Origin: Terrimesophilobacter sp044464485 | GTDB taxonomy: Bacteria; Actinomycetota; Actinomycetes; Actinomycetales; Microbacteriaceae | Length of the DNA stretch: 64,000 nt | NCBI GenBank assembly: GCA_044464485.1 | Contig: JBIQLG010000009.1 | Location: 27,560-91,559 of the forward strand | Reading direction: 5' to 3' | In this document: one piece after another, positions 8,693 to 16,986 of the stretch | Layout: every line of letters starts with the position of its first letter | Numbering within the stretch: the stretch's first letter is position 1 | Notes under the pieces: model-generated | Told to the model about the DNA's origin: nothing | Seen by the model: only the letters and a program-made list of their open reading frames with translations | Databases searched by the model: none | Made by a program: the position numbers and the translations under genes

Positions 8693-9697
8693 CTACAGGA
8701 GGTCGCGCGCCTCGATCGCGAGGTCTGGTTGGTCGGCGAACACTCCCTCAAGTCCCGTGCGCATGATGAGCTGGAATTCGTCGCGCCACTGGCCGAACTC
8801 CCGCCCGCCACCGGTCCCACGAAAATTCCTGGCCAGAAAGTGATTCTCGGCGCGCAGGGTCCAGCAATACACCGCGAGCCCCGCGGCATGCGCCCGGTCC
8901 ACGACGTCAGTTGTGCCTCTGGCGACGCCCGATTTGTCGAGATCCAGGACCAGTCTCTTGTCGACGCTCACGCCGTACAACCCCGCCGCCGCGAGCGCTG
9001 CGAGGCCCTCGGGAGTGAGATACGAGGCGAACGTCGATGCCTGATCGCCGCGGGAGGCCACCTCATCGGCGGGCGAACCGCCGGCCTCCACGAGAAAAAT
9101 GTACTGAGCGGCAACACCCCTTTCCCGGATTTGCCGCAGCACTCGGGTTTCAAAACACTCGACGGAGAGCCTTGGGTCGCTGCTCCAGCCTGCCTCGCTC
9201 ACTTCACTGGCAAAAAGCTCATCCAGCGGCAGTCCGATCTCCTCGAAATAGCTGGCGTGCTTGATTTCCGCGACGAGCTTCGTGTTCTGACCCCTCGCAT
9301 CCAGAAGGTCGAGAAGATCGGTGAGCCGCAGAATCCTCTCCGCACCATCGAACGACGTGCTGCGGAGTTTCGGAAGCCGTTCACGAACGCGCAGGGTTTG
9401 CAGTTCCAGCCAGGTGAAGTCCTCCGTGAACCAGCCAGTGTGCTTCTGCCCGTCAATGACCTTCGTGGTTCGGCGATCGGCGAATTGGGGATGCGCGGCG
9501 ACATCCGTCGTGCCGGAAATCTCGTTTTCGTGCCGCAGCACCAGCACGCCGTCACGAGTGGCGACAATATCCGGTTCGATCGCGTCCGCACCAAGATCCA
9601 GCGCAAGGTCGTATGCCGCCATGCTGTGTTCCGGCCGATATCCGCACGCGCCTCGGTGCGCTACGACAAGCGGCCGGCCCACCGCATCCGATTTCAC
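8693..9697 (-). CDS. Glycerophosphodiester phosphodiesterase family protein
   Basis: A 334-residue TIM-barrel enzyme with the GDPD signature: VVAHRGACGYRPEHS (His14, Arg15), EPD at 41-43 for metal binding, and a second His/Glu in HENEISGTTDV. No signal peptide is visible, so it acts in the cytoplasm, releasing glycerol-3-phosphate from glycerophosphodiesters. It ends 29 nt before the helicase start and is divergent from the zinc-ribbon gene with only 43 nt between the two starts. The nearby glpD could consume its product, though it is in a different transcript. Confidence 0.92.
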   Translation of the reverse strand: MKSDAVGRPLVVAHRGACGYRPEHSMAAYDLALDLGADAIEPDIVATRDGVLVLRHENEISGTTDVAAHPQFADRRTTKVIDGQKHTGWFTEDFTWLELQTLRVRERLPKLRSTSFDGAERILRLTDLLDLLDARGQNTKLVAEIKHASYFEEIGLPLDELFASEVSEAGWSSDPRLSVECFETRVLRQIRERGVAAQYIFLVEAGGSPADEVASRGDQASTFASYLTPEGLAALAAAGLYGVSVDKRLVLDLDKSGVARGTTDVVDRAHAAGLAVYCWTLRAENHFLARNFRGTGGGREFGQWRDEFQLIMRTGLEGVFADQPDLAIEARDLL

Positions 9698-9725
9698 ACT
9701 GCAACGCTACGCGATGCGCAGACTT

Positions 9726-9731
9726 GATAAT
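9726..9731 (+). promoter_or_regulatory. Possible -10 element (GATAAT) for the zinc-ribbon gene
   Basis: GATAAT lies 9 nt before the ATG at 9741, in the 43-nt gap between divergent genes. No convincing -35 hexamer is seen. If functional, transcription would begin at or very near the start codon, giving a leaderless mRNA. Confidence 0.35.
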
Positions 9732-9740
9732 CTGCTCAAC

Positions 9741-9989
9741 ATGGAACGTTGCGCGAGTTGTCACCGCGAAGTCGCCTCCGCATGGAAGTTCTGCATTTAC
9801 TGCGGACGCCCGCTCCACCGGGATTCGACCTCGGGGTCGGCAGTGAGTGCCGACGACATCCGGGCGGAAATTGCCGAAGAGCCGAGCCGAAGGTACGACG
9901 GACCATTCTGGGTTGGCGTCAGCATGGGCGTTCTGGGGCTCGCCCTGATCATTTATGCGGCGGTGCAAATCTACGGATCGTATGTCTGA
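9741..9989 (+). CDS. Zinc-ribbon plus single transmembrane microprotein
   Basis: An 82-residue protein. The first 21 residues form a CxxC...CxxC zinc ribbon with Cys4, Cys7, Cys18 and Cys21 (RCASCHREV, KFCIYCGRPL). A polar linker is followed by one hydrophobic segment at about residues 55-78 that ends near the C-terminus. The ATG was chosen because it places the ribbon at the N-terminus, as in zinc-ribbon domain membrane proteins, and follows a GATAAT; an in-frame ATG at 9714 is possible. The stop overlaps the next start by 8 nt. The ribbon probably faces the cytoplasm. Function is unknown. Confidence 0.7.
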   Translation: MERCASCHREVASAWKFCIYCGRPLHRDSTSGSAVSADDIRAEIAEEPSRRYDGPFWVGVSMGVLGLALIIYAAVQIYGSYV

Positions 9990-10494
9990 CTCGCGGTTAT
10001 CGTGGCGCGAACCGACACGATCTCTCGCCTTGCGCTGGGGCACCTACCCCACGAGACTGCTTGCGGGGCTCGGCCTGATTTTTGGCGGCGGCATTCTCGT
10101 GCAATTCACCTCCGCTTACTCTCTCGTCGTTCTTCCCGTCGGCCTCGCAGCGCACATCACGGGCTGGCTCATACTCCCGGGAATCGGGTGGCGTCGAATT
10201 GTCGGCTCGCTTGCGGGTTCGCTCGCGGCCATCGTGCTGCTGAACGGGGCCTCCGCAGTGTGGGCTCTCGCACTCCCGCTCGCCGCGTGGTTGCTCATCA
10301 GACAGCGACCGCCGCTCAGCTACGTCACGCTCGTCGTCCCGCTGGCAACAATGTTTCTGCTCGAACAGTTCTTCACGGACTACGGGTGGGGCGTCCTCGT
10401 CCTCTCCGTGGCGGGCGCGGCGGTCGTGGGCGCCGCATGGGTCGGTCGCGCTTTCGCAGCAATCTCCGGCAAACCCAAAGGTGTTTCAGGATAG
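9982..10494 (+). CDS. Small polytopic membrane protein, function unknown
   Basis: A 170-residue protein with about five hydrophobic segments (for example LLAGLGLIFGGGILV, GLAAHITGWLILPG, IVGSLAGSLAAIVLLNG, VTLVVPLATMFLLE, VLVLSVAGAAVVGAAWVG) and basic cytoplasmic loops. The ATG at 9982 overlaps the end of the zinc-ribbon gene by 8 nt, suggesting translational coupling. I do not recognise a named family. It is followed by a Bax-inhibitor-1 family gene on the same strand, 37 nt away. Confidence 0.7.
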   Translation: MSDSRLSWREPTRSLALRWGTYPTRLLAGLGLIFGGGILVQFTSAYSLVVLPVGLAAHITGWLILPGIGWRRIVGSLAGSLAAIVLLNGASAVWALALPLAAWLLIRQRPPLSYVTLVVPLATMFLLEQFFTDYGWGVLVLSVAGAAVVGAAWVGRAFAAISGKPKGVSG

Positions 10495-10531
10495 ATTGGC
10501 CTCAACCAGATTCCCCACCACAGAGGAACCC

Positions 10532-11347
10532 ATGCCGTCATCCAACCCCGCCTTCCGCAATTCACCGGCCTTCAGCGCCAACGCGGCGAAAGCCGCACAG
10601 CTTGCGCGTCCCACCGCCAAAGACATGACGGCACAAGAGCTCACCGCTCTGTACTCGTCGCCGTCAGCCACTTCGATTCACACGGATCGGATGGGGTACG
10701 AAGACACCATCGTCAAGGTCGTTATCAGCTTCGCCATTCTGCTGGGCGGCGCGGCCATCGGCTGGGTCTTCCCCATGCTGTTCATTCCGGCCATGATCGT
10801 CGGATTCGTTCTCGCACTCGTCAACATTTTCAAAAAGAAGCCCTCGCCCGCTCTCGTGCTGTCGTATGCGGCAGTCGAGGGCGTTTTCGTCGGCGGAATC
10901 ACGCGATTCTTCGAAGCCCTTTACCCCGGTATCGCCGTGCAAGCCGTGCTCGGCACCCTGGTTGTGGTCGGTGTGACTCTTGCGCTGTTCGCCAGTGGCA
11001 AGGTGCGGGCCTCCCACAAGGCCACCAAAGTGTTCATGATTGCGATGATCGGCTACGCGGTGTTTTCGGTCATCAACCTGATCCTCATGCTCACGGGCGC
11101 CACCAACGAACCGTTCGGGATGCGCAGCGTCGAAATCATGCCCGGCATCCCGCTGGGTCTCGTGCTCGGAATCTTCGTCATCCTCCTCGCCGCCTACTCG
11201 CTCGTGCTCGACTTCGACAACGTGAAAACCGGTGTCGAACGCGGCGCTCCCCGAATTTATGGTTGGTCTGCGGCGTTCGGCATCATGCTCACCGTCGTGT
11301 GGCTCTACCTGGAGATTCTGCGACTGCTCGCAATCATGCGGAGATAA
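10532..11347 (+). CDS. Bax inhibitor-1 / YccA-like membrane protein
   Basis: A 271-residue protein with a polar, Ala-rich N-terminal tail of about 60 residues followed by seven hydrophobic segments, ending in IYGWSAAFGIMLTVVWLYLEILRLLAI. The late acidic motif VLDFDNV is the Asp-containing segment typical of the BI-1/YccA family, where paired Asp residues gate ion leak. An AGAGGAA ribosome binding site lies just before the ATG at 10532. It converges with guaA, with 18 nt between the stops. Transport of calcium or protons is the family hypothesis; it is not shown here. Confidence 0.88.
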   Translation: MPSSNPAFRNSPAFSANAAKAAQLARPTAKDMTAQELTALYSSPSATSIHTDRMGYEDTIVKVVISFAILLGGAAIGWVFPMLFIPAMIVGFVLALVNIFKKKPSPALVLSYAAVEGVFVGGITRFFEALYPGIAVQAVLGTLVVVGVTLALFASGKVRASHKATKVFMIAMIGYAVFSVINLILMLTGATNEPFGMRSVEIMPGIPLGLVLGIFVILLAAYSLVLDFDNVKTGVERGAPRIYGWSAAFGIMLTVVWLYLEILRLLAIMRR

Positions 11348-11365
11348 CCTCGCCGAGGTTTCGCG

Positions 11366-12934
11366 CTACTCCCATTCGATGGTGCCGGGCGGCTTGGATG
11401 TCACATCCAGCACCACGCGGTTCACACCCGCCACCTCGTTGGTGATCCGGTTCGAAATGCGCGCGAGCACGGTGTATGGCAGACGCGACCAGTCCGCGGT
11501 CATGGCATCCTCGGATGAGACGGGGCGAAGCACGATCGGGTGACCGTAGGTGCGCCCGTCACCCTGCACGCCCACCGACCGCACGTCGGCGAGAAGCACG
11601 ACAGGGCACTGCCAGATTTCGGCGTCGAGGCCTGCGGCCGTCAACTCGGCGCGAGCGATCGCATCCGCCTGCCGCAGGAGCGCGAGCCGTTCGCGCGTCA
11701 CCTCGCCGACGATGCGGATGCCTAGTCCCGGCCCGGGGAACGGCTGCCGCGACACAATCGCCTCAGGCAGGCCGAGCTCACGCCCGATGGCCCGAACCTC
11801 ATCTTTGAAGAGCGCGCGCAGCGGCTCCACGAGCTCGAACTGCAGATCCTCAGGGAGACCGCCCACGTTGTGGTGGCTCTTGATGTTCGCGGTGCCGGAA
11901 CCGCCTCCGGACTCCACGACATCCGGGTAAAGCGTTCCCTGCACGAGAAAGCGGATGGACTCTCCGTCGGCGTGCGCTTCGAGCACGAGCGCTTCCGCCG
12001 CGTTTTCAAAACAGCGGATAAACTCCCTGCCGATGATTTTCCGCTTGGTCTCCGGGTCGGTGACGCCGGCCAGGGCGTCAAGGAACTGGTCGACGGCGTC
12101 CACCGTGACGAGCCTCACGCCCGTGGACGCGACGAAATCTTCCTCCACCTGACGGCGCTCGTCCTGACGCAACAGTCCGTGGTCGACAAAAATGCACGTG
12201 AGTTGATCGCCCACCGCCTCGTGAACGAGCGCCGCCGCGACGGCAGAATCCACGCCGCCGGAAAGCCCGCAAATGACCCTCGCTGTTCCCACCTGCGCGC
12301 GGATGCGCGCTACCTGGTCGGCGATGACGCTGTCGCTTGTCCAGTCTGCTGGAATGCCGGCCGCCACGTGCAGAAAGTTTTCCAGAACGCGCTGCCCGTG
12401 CTCAGAGTGCTTCACTTCAGGGTGCCACTGAACGCCGTAAAGCCTTCGCTCGTCATTCGCGAAGGCGGCAACCGGAGTCGATGCGCTCGACGCGAGGACG
12501 GCAAATCCGCTCGGCGCAGCGGATACCGAGTCACCGTGGCTCATCCATGTTGTCTGCGCGAGCGGTTGCCCGGCGAGAAGCGGGCCATCTTCGCCCGTGA
12601 GTACGACATCCGTCGCACCGTATTCCCGCTGCCCCGTACGCGACACTTCTCCGCCGAGCTGTTTGGCCATCATTTGGAAGCCATAGCAAATTCCCAGCAC
12701 GGGAATGCCCAGTTCGAGGATTCCCGCGTCGAGCGCCGGCGAGCCCTCCTCGTACACGCTCGACGGCCCACCGCTCAAAATGACCGCGGACGGCGTGCGG
12801 GCGGCGATCTCCGCAGCCGTAATCGTGTGGGGCACTATCTCGGAGTAGACGTTTGCCTCCCGCACCCGACGCGCAATCAGCTGCGCGTATTGCGCCCCGA
12901 AATCGACGACGAGAACGGGGCCGCGTTCGCTCAC
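11366..12934 (-). CDS. guaA: GMP synthase (glutamine-hydrolysing)
   Basis: A 522-residue two-domain enzyme. The class I amidotransferase domain has the nucleophile in GICYGFQ (Cys83) and VQWHPEV; the ATP-pyrophosphatase domain has the PP-loop SGGVDS and the C-terminal dimerisation region ending TSKPPGTIEWE. It converts XMP to GMP with glutamine and ATP. The GTG start at 12932-12934 was preferred over upstream codons because it puts VVDFGAQYAQLI at the N-terminus and overlaps the DUF3817 stop by 4 nt (GTGA). It is the last gene of guaB3-glpD-SURF1-DUF3817-guaA. Confidence 0.97.
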   Translation of the reverse strand: MSERGPVLVVDFGAQYAQLIARRVREANVYSEIVPHTITAAEIAARTPSAVILSGGPSSVYEEGSPALDAGILELGIPVLGICYGFQMMAKQLGGEVSRTGQREYGATDVVLTGEDGPLLAGQPLAQTTWMSHGDSVSAAPSGFAVLASSASTPVAAFANDERRLYGVQWHPEVKHSEHGQRVLENFLHVAAGIPADWTSDSVIADQVARIRAQVGTARVICGLSGGVDSAVAAALVHEAVGDQLTCIFVDHGLLRQDERRQVEEDFVASTGVRLVTVDAVDQFLDALAGVTDPETKRKIIGREFIRCFENAAEALVLEAHADGESIRFLVQGTLYPDVVESGGGSGTANIKSHHNVGGLPEDLQFELVEPLRALFKDEVRAIGRELGLPEAIVSRQPFPGPGLGIRIVGEVTRERLALLRQADAIARAELTAAGLDAEIWQCPVVLLADVRSVGVQGDGRTYGHPIVLRPVSSEDAMTADWSRLPYTVLARISNRITNEVAGVNRVVLDVTSKPPGTIEWE

Positions 12935-13347
12935 GCAGGAACCCCCACCGTCGCGAGGCCTTCGTGCACCCGCCGAGGGACGCTGCGCTCGTAAAAGAAC
13001 GACAGCAGCGGAATGATGCCGCCGAGAGCGATGAGCAGAAAACGACCGAAGCTCCAGCCCATGAGCCGCCACAGAATGAAGTCGCAGGCGAGGTAGATGA
13101 CGTAAAGCCAGCCGTGAATGATCAGGATGATCGTGGAAAGGTTGATCGCTGTGATCGCATCCTTGGGCGTAAGCGTCAGGAATCCGAACGGGCCGCCGAG
13201 CTCGATGTCCTGACCGAAGCCGTACCGAAACACCATCATGAGGCACAGGAGCAGCAAGAACGTGCCCGTGACGATGGCGGACACTTTGTACACTTTGAGC
13301 GTGGTACGGATGCGGGGCACATCGGACTCACGGGGCAACTGAAGCAT
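12931..13347 (-). CDS. DUF3817 integral membrane protein
   Basis: A 138-residue protein with three or four membrane segments: KVSAIVTGTFLLLLCLMMVF, the segment TIILIIHGWLYVIYLACDF with a conserved His, and FLLIALGGIIPLLSFF, ending in a basic ERSVPRR. This pattern matches the DUF3817 family commonly found next to guaA in actinobacteria. It is only 9 nt downstream of the SURF1 gene and overlaps guaA by 4 nt, so it is coupled to both. No biochemical function is established. Confidence 0.85.
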   Translation of the reverse strand: MLQLPRESDVPRIRTTLKVYKVSAIVTGTFLLLLCLMMVFRYGFGQDIELGGPFGFLTLTPKDAITAINLSTIILIIHGWLYVIYLACDFILWRLMGWSFGRFLLIALGGIIPLLSFFYERSVPRRVHEGLATVGVPA

Positions 13348-13356
13348 GCCCCCAGT

Positions 13357-14079
13357 TTAGTTCGCCCGCTCGCGCTCCCAGACGTCGCGCACGAGCCGCC
13401 ACCACAGGAAGATCGCGAAGCCCGCGAAAATGACCCACTCTGCCGCATAAAACAGATTCAGCCAGTTGAGTTCCACTTCGTTCGCCGGCGGAGGCGCGTC
13501 AATCTTCTCCAGACCAGGCAACGGGGTGTCAGAAACGATGTAGCCGTTGTAGACGCCCGTATCATCCACCGTCGACCACAGGTTGACGAGTGCGCCTATC
13601 GAGACCGCACTCAACGCGCCCGACTGGAAGTCGACGGTCTGCGGACCCTCGTCTGCCACCAGCCGTCCCGACACCGCAACGTCGCCGACCGGCACCTCCG
13701 CGGACAGTCGTTCCGCTTCAGATTGGGATGCGGTCCAGCCCAGCGCCACCGCCACACCCGCGTCGTCCGCATCCAGGTGAGCGACAACCCAATAGCCGCG
13801 CGCACCGTGATTGATCCGGTCACTGAACACGAGGGTGTCGTCGGGAATGTAGTGTCCGGTGACGCTCACGCGCTGGCCGTCATCTGCCGCAGAGAGTTCC
13901 TTTTGGGGCTGGGCGATCTCATGCAACGGCATCGTGATTTCCGTCGGTCGCTCCACGACCGTACCGGTGCTCACGCTGCGGGAGAGCTGCCACTGGCTCA
14001 GGAGCGCGAACGCGGCGGCCACCGCGAGAGCAAGGATGAGCGCCGCGATCCATCGCGGCCGGAGGGCGATTCTGAGCAT
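13357..14079 (-). CDS. SURF1-family cytochrome oxidase biogenesis protein
   Basis: A 240-residue protein with an N-terminal membrane segment (ALILALAVAAAFALLSQWQLSR), an extracytoplasmic domain and a C-terminal membrane segment (AAEWVIFAGFAIFLWW). The QWQLSR motif and the conserved GYWVVAHLD stretch identify SURF1, which assists assembly of haem a3 cytochrome c oxidase. It starts 2 nt after the glpD stop, so respiration-linked genes are grouped: glpD feeds electrons to quinone, SURF1 helps the terminal oxidase. Confidence is limited only by the divergence of the family. Confidence 0.88.
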   Translation of the reverse strand: MLRIALRPRWIAALILALAVAAAFALLSQWQLSRSVSTGTVVERPTEITMPLHEIAQPQKELSAADDGQRVSVTGHYIPDDTLVFSDRINHGARGYWVVAHLDADDAGVAVALGWTASQSEAERLSAEVPVGDVAVSGRLVADEGPQTVDFQSGALSAVSIGALVNLWSTVDDTGVYNGYIVSDTPLPGLEKIDAPPPANEVELNWLNLFYAAEWVIFAGFAIFLWWRLVRDVWERERAN

Positions 14080-14081
14080 TG

Positions 14082-15809
14082 CTACGTCGACACGCTGATA
14101 TCGGGCGCCTCGAGGCGCACACGATCCGCGGATGCGTCATCCGGCTGATCCTGGCTCGCACGTTCCGCCGTTACGCGCTTGAGATAGAACTGCACTTCCT
14201 GTTCGACTCTCGCGTCATCCCACCCGAGCTCTGCGCCCATGAGCCGCGCGGCAACCGGTGCCGCCGAAACACCGCGGTCCCACGCCTCGATCGAAATGCG
14301 GGTGCGCCTGGCCAGCACGTCGTCAAGGTGAAGCGCGCCCTCATGGGTCGCGGCATACACGACCTCAGCTTCGAGATAGTCATCGGCACCGGGCAGCGGA
14401 TGATTGAGCTCGGGGCGCTCCCGGATGAGGTCAAGCAGTTCGTCGGTGAGCGTGCCGTACCGGTTCAACAAGTGTTCGATGCGCACGCGATGCACGCCGA
14501 ATGCGCGAGCGATCTTCGCGCGCTTGTTCCACGCCGCCTGGTAGCCTTCAGCGCCGAGCAGCGCCACATCCTCCGTCGTGCTCTCGGGGACTTTGCCATC
14601 GAGGGCGGCCACTGCTTCGTCAATCGCATCTTTCGCCATCACGCGATACGTGGTCCACTTCCCGCCCGCGATCACGACGAGGCCCGGAACACTGTGCGCA
14701 ACGATGTGCTCGCGCGAGAGCTTGGAGGTTTCATCGCTCTCGCCGGCGAGCAGCGGGCGCAGTCCCGCATACACCCCCTCCACATCCTCTCGCGTCAGCG
14801 GCAGGTTGATGACCTTGTTCACGTGCCCGAGCAGGTAGTCGATGTCGGCAGCCGTCGCTGCCGGATGCGCCTTATCCAGATTCCAGTCGGTGTCGGTTGT
14901 GCCGATGAGCCAGTGCCGCCCCCACGGAATGACGAACAGAACGCTCTTCTCGGTGCGCAGCAGGAGCCCCACCTTGGACTGGAACCGGTCGCGCGGCACC
15001 ACCAGGTGGATGCCCTTGGATGCGCGCACCTTGAACTGCCCACGCTCGCCGACCATCGCCTGCGTGTCATCCGTCCACACCCCCGTCGCGTTGACCACCT
15101 GCCGCGCTTTGATCTCGAACCGCTCGCCCGTGATCAAATCGTGCGCCTGCACCCCCACGACGCGTTCGCCCACCTTGAGGAACCCCTCCACGCGGACCCG
15201 GTTTGCCACGTGCGCGCCGTAGAACGAGGCGGTGCGCGCAAGCGTCGAGACATACCGCGCGTCATCGACCTGCGCGTCGTAGTAGGTGATGCCGCCGACG
15301 AGTGCATCGTCGCGCAGGCTCGGCATGAGCTTGTGCACTTGGCGCCGGGACAAGTGGCGGTGATGCGGTACGCCGGGCGGGCGTCCGCCGCTGTAACTGA
15401 ACAGGTCGTAAAGCAGCATCCCGGCGCCGATGTAGAGACGCTCGATGATCGGAGTCTTCAAGGGATACAGAAACCGCACCGGTTTGACGAGGTGCGGGGC
15501 GAGCCGCTGAAGCAGCAGTCCGCGCTCGATCAACGCCTCGCGCACGAGCCGGAAGTTGAGCTGCTCGAGATACCGGATGCCGCCGTGCACGAGCTTTGAC
15601 GACCTGCTGGAGGTGCCGCTGGCCCAGTCGCGCGCCTCCACCATCCCGACGCGCAGGCCCCGCGTGACAGCATCCATTGCGCTGCCGGTGCCGACGATCC
15701 CGCCACCGATCACCAGGATGTCGAGCTCTTTTTCTCTAAGTGCCCTGATCGCCTCCGCGCGCTCTTTCGGACCGAGCTTGGATGAACGTGTGACGGTTTT
15801 CTTTGCCAT
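14082..15809 (-). CDS. glpD: Glycerol-3-phosphate dehydrogenase/oxidase (FAD)
   Basis: A 575-residue flavoprotein. The Rossmann motif ILVIGGGIVGTG is at about 31-42, followed by RVGMVEARDWASGTSSRSSKLVHGG, the FAD-linked GlpD signature; the C-terminal DAO_C domain contains HEGALHLDDVLARRTR. It oxidises glycerol-3-phosphate to dihydroxyacetone phosphate at the membrane. It starts 9 nt after guaB3 and ends 2 nt before the SURF1 gene. The protein is slightly longer than many homologues because of a Lys-rich N-terminus and a charged C-terminal tail. Confidence 0.96.
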   Translation of the reverse strand: MAKKTVTRSSKLGPKERAEAIRALREKELDILVIGGGIVGTGSAMDAVTRGLRVGMVEARDWASGTSSRSSKLVHGGIRYLEQLNFRLVREALIERGLLLQRLAPHLVKPVRFLYPLKTPIIERLYIGAGMLLYDLFSYSGGRPPGVPHHRHLSRRQVHKLMPSLRDDALVGGITYYDAQVDDARYVSTLARTASFYGAHVANRVRVEGFLKVGERVVGVQAHDLITGERFEIKARQVVNATGVWTDDTQAMVGERGQFKVRASKGIHLVVPRDRFQSKVGLLLRTEKSVLFVIPWGRHWLIGTTDTDWNLDKAHPAATAADIDYLLGHVNKVINLPLTREDVEGVYAGLRPLLAGESDETSKLSREHIVAHSVPGLVVIAGGKWTTYRVMAKDAIDEAVAALDGKVPESTTEDVALLGAEGYQAAWNKRAKIARAFGVHRVRIEHLLNRYGTLTDELLDLIRERPELNHPLPGADDYLEAEVVYAATHEGALHLDDVLARRTRISIEAWDRGVSAAPVAARLMGAELGWDDARVEQEVQFYLKRVTAERASQDQPDDASADRVRLEAPDISVST

Positions 15810-15818
15810 GGCAATCCC

Positions 15819-16937
15819 CTAGGCGTGATACGGAGCGAGCACAACCTCTACCCGCTGGAATTCCTTCAGGTCTGAGTAGCCGGTGGTTGCCATCGAGCGT
15901 TTGAGCGCCCCAATGAGGTTGAGGGACGCGTTCGCCGCGGTCGCGGGACCGAACAGAATCTGTTCGAGCGGCGCGAGAGAGCCAACCTCAACCCGGTTGC
16001 CGCGCGGCAACTCCGCGTGGTGCGCCTCGGCACCCCAGTGCATGCCGCGACCGGGAGCCTCCGTTGCCCGCGCGAGCGTGCTGCCGAGCATGACCGCATC
16101 CGCACCCACCGAGATCGCCTTTACGATGTCGCCCGAACTGCCGAGGCCGCCGTCGGCGATCACGTGAACGTAGCGGCCGCCGGACTCGTCGAGGTAGTCG
16201 CGACGCGCACCCGCGACATCCGCCACCGCCGTCGCCATGGGTGCATGGATGCCGAGGCTCGCCCTCGTCGTGGACGCGGCGCCCCCGCCGAAGCCGACGA
16301 GTACGCCCGCTGCGCCCGTGCGCATGAGGTGCAGCGCCGGGGTGTATCCGGCCGCGCCGCCCACGATGACGGGAACGTCGAGTTCGTAAATGAACTTCTT
16401 GAGGTTGAGCGGCTCCTGATTCTTCGAGACGTGTTCGGCGCTCACCGTCGTCCCGCGGATCACGAACAGGTCGACGCCGGCATCGACAACCGTCTTGTAC
16501 AACTGCTGGGTGCGCTGGGGCGACAGGGCGCCGGCAACCGTGACGCCGGCGGCGCGAACTTCCGCCAAGCGGCTCGACACGAGCTCGGGTTTGATCGGTT
16601 CCGCGTAGATCTCCTGCATGCGGCGGGTCGACTCGGCTGCGGGTAGTTCGCTGATCTCCTTCAAGAGCGGCTCGGGGTCCTCATATCTCGTCCACAGGCC
16701 CTCGAGATTCAGCACGCCGAGCCCGCCGAGCTTGCCGATCTGAATAGCCGTGGCCGGGGAAACGACGGAGTCCATGGGCGCGGCGAGAACGGGAATCTCG
16801 AACTGGTATGCGTCGATCGTCCAGCTCACCGAGACGTCTTCGGGATCGCGCGTGCGACGGTTCGGCACAATGGCGATGTCGTCGAATGCGTAGACGCGGC
16901 GTCCGCGCTTCGCTCTGCCGATCTCGATGTCACTCAC
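15819..16937 (-). CDS. guaB3: GuaB3-family IMP dehydrogenase-related protein
   Basis: A 372-residue TIM-barrel protein without CBS domains, starting with EIGRAKRGRRVYAFDDIAIVPNRRT, the signature of the GuaB3 group. It has the NLEGLWTRYEDP stretch, phosphate-binding HVIADGGLGSSGDIVKAISVGADAVMLG, and DLKEFQRVEV near the C-terminus. The loop that carries the catalytic Cys in true IMPDH (SICTTR, seen in guaB of this window) reads GGAASTTR here, so the nucleophile is missing. It likely acts on or senses purine nucleotides, but the reaction is unresolved. First gene of a five-gene operon ending in guaA. Confidence 0.93.
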   Translation of the reverse strand: MSDIEIGRAKRGRRVYAFDDIAIVPNRRTRDPEDVSVSWTIDAYQFEIPVLAAPMDSVVSPATAIQIGKLGGLGVLNLEGLWTRYEDPEPLLKEISELPAAESTRRMQEIYAEPIKPELVSSRLAEVRAAGVTVAGALSPQRTQQLYKTVVDAGVDLFVIRGTTVSAEHVSKNQEPLNLKKFIYELDVPVIVGGAAGYTPALHLMRTGAAGVLVGFGGGAASTTRASLGIHAPMATAVADVAGARRDYLDESGGRYVHVIADGGLGSSGDIVKAISVGADAVMLGSTLARATEAPGRGMHWGAEAHHAELPRGNRVEVGSLAPLEQILFGPATAANASLNLIGALKRSMATTGYSDLKEFQRVEVVLAPYHA

Positions 16938-16986
16938 ACTCCCAGCCTACCGACCCGAGGTGGCGACAACATGGCAAGCTGGGGAC

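Noticed and set aside
7212..8843. 543-codon plus-strand frame opposite the helicase gene
   Set aside because: Long open antisense frames are expected in high-GC coding DNA. The helicase on the minus strand has all SF1 motifs, and the antisense product is rich in Arg/His/Gly with no recognisable domain.
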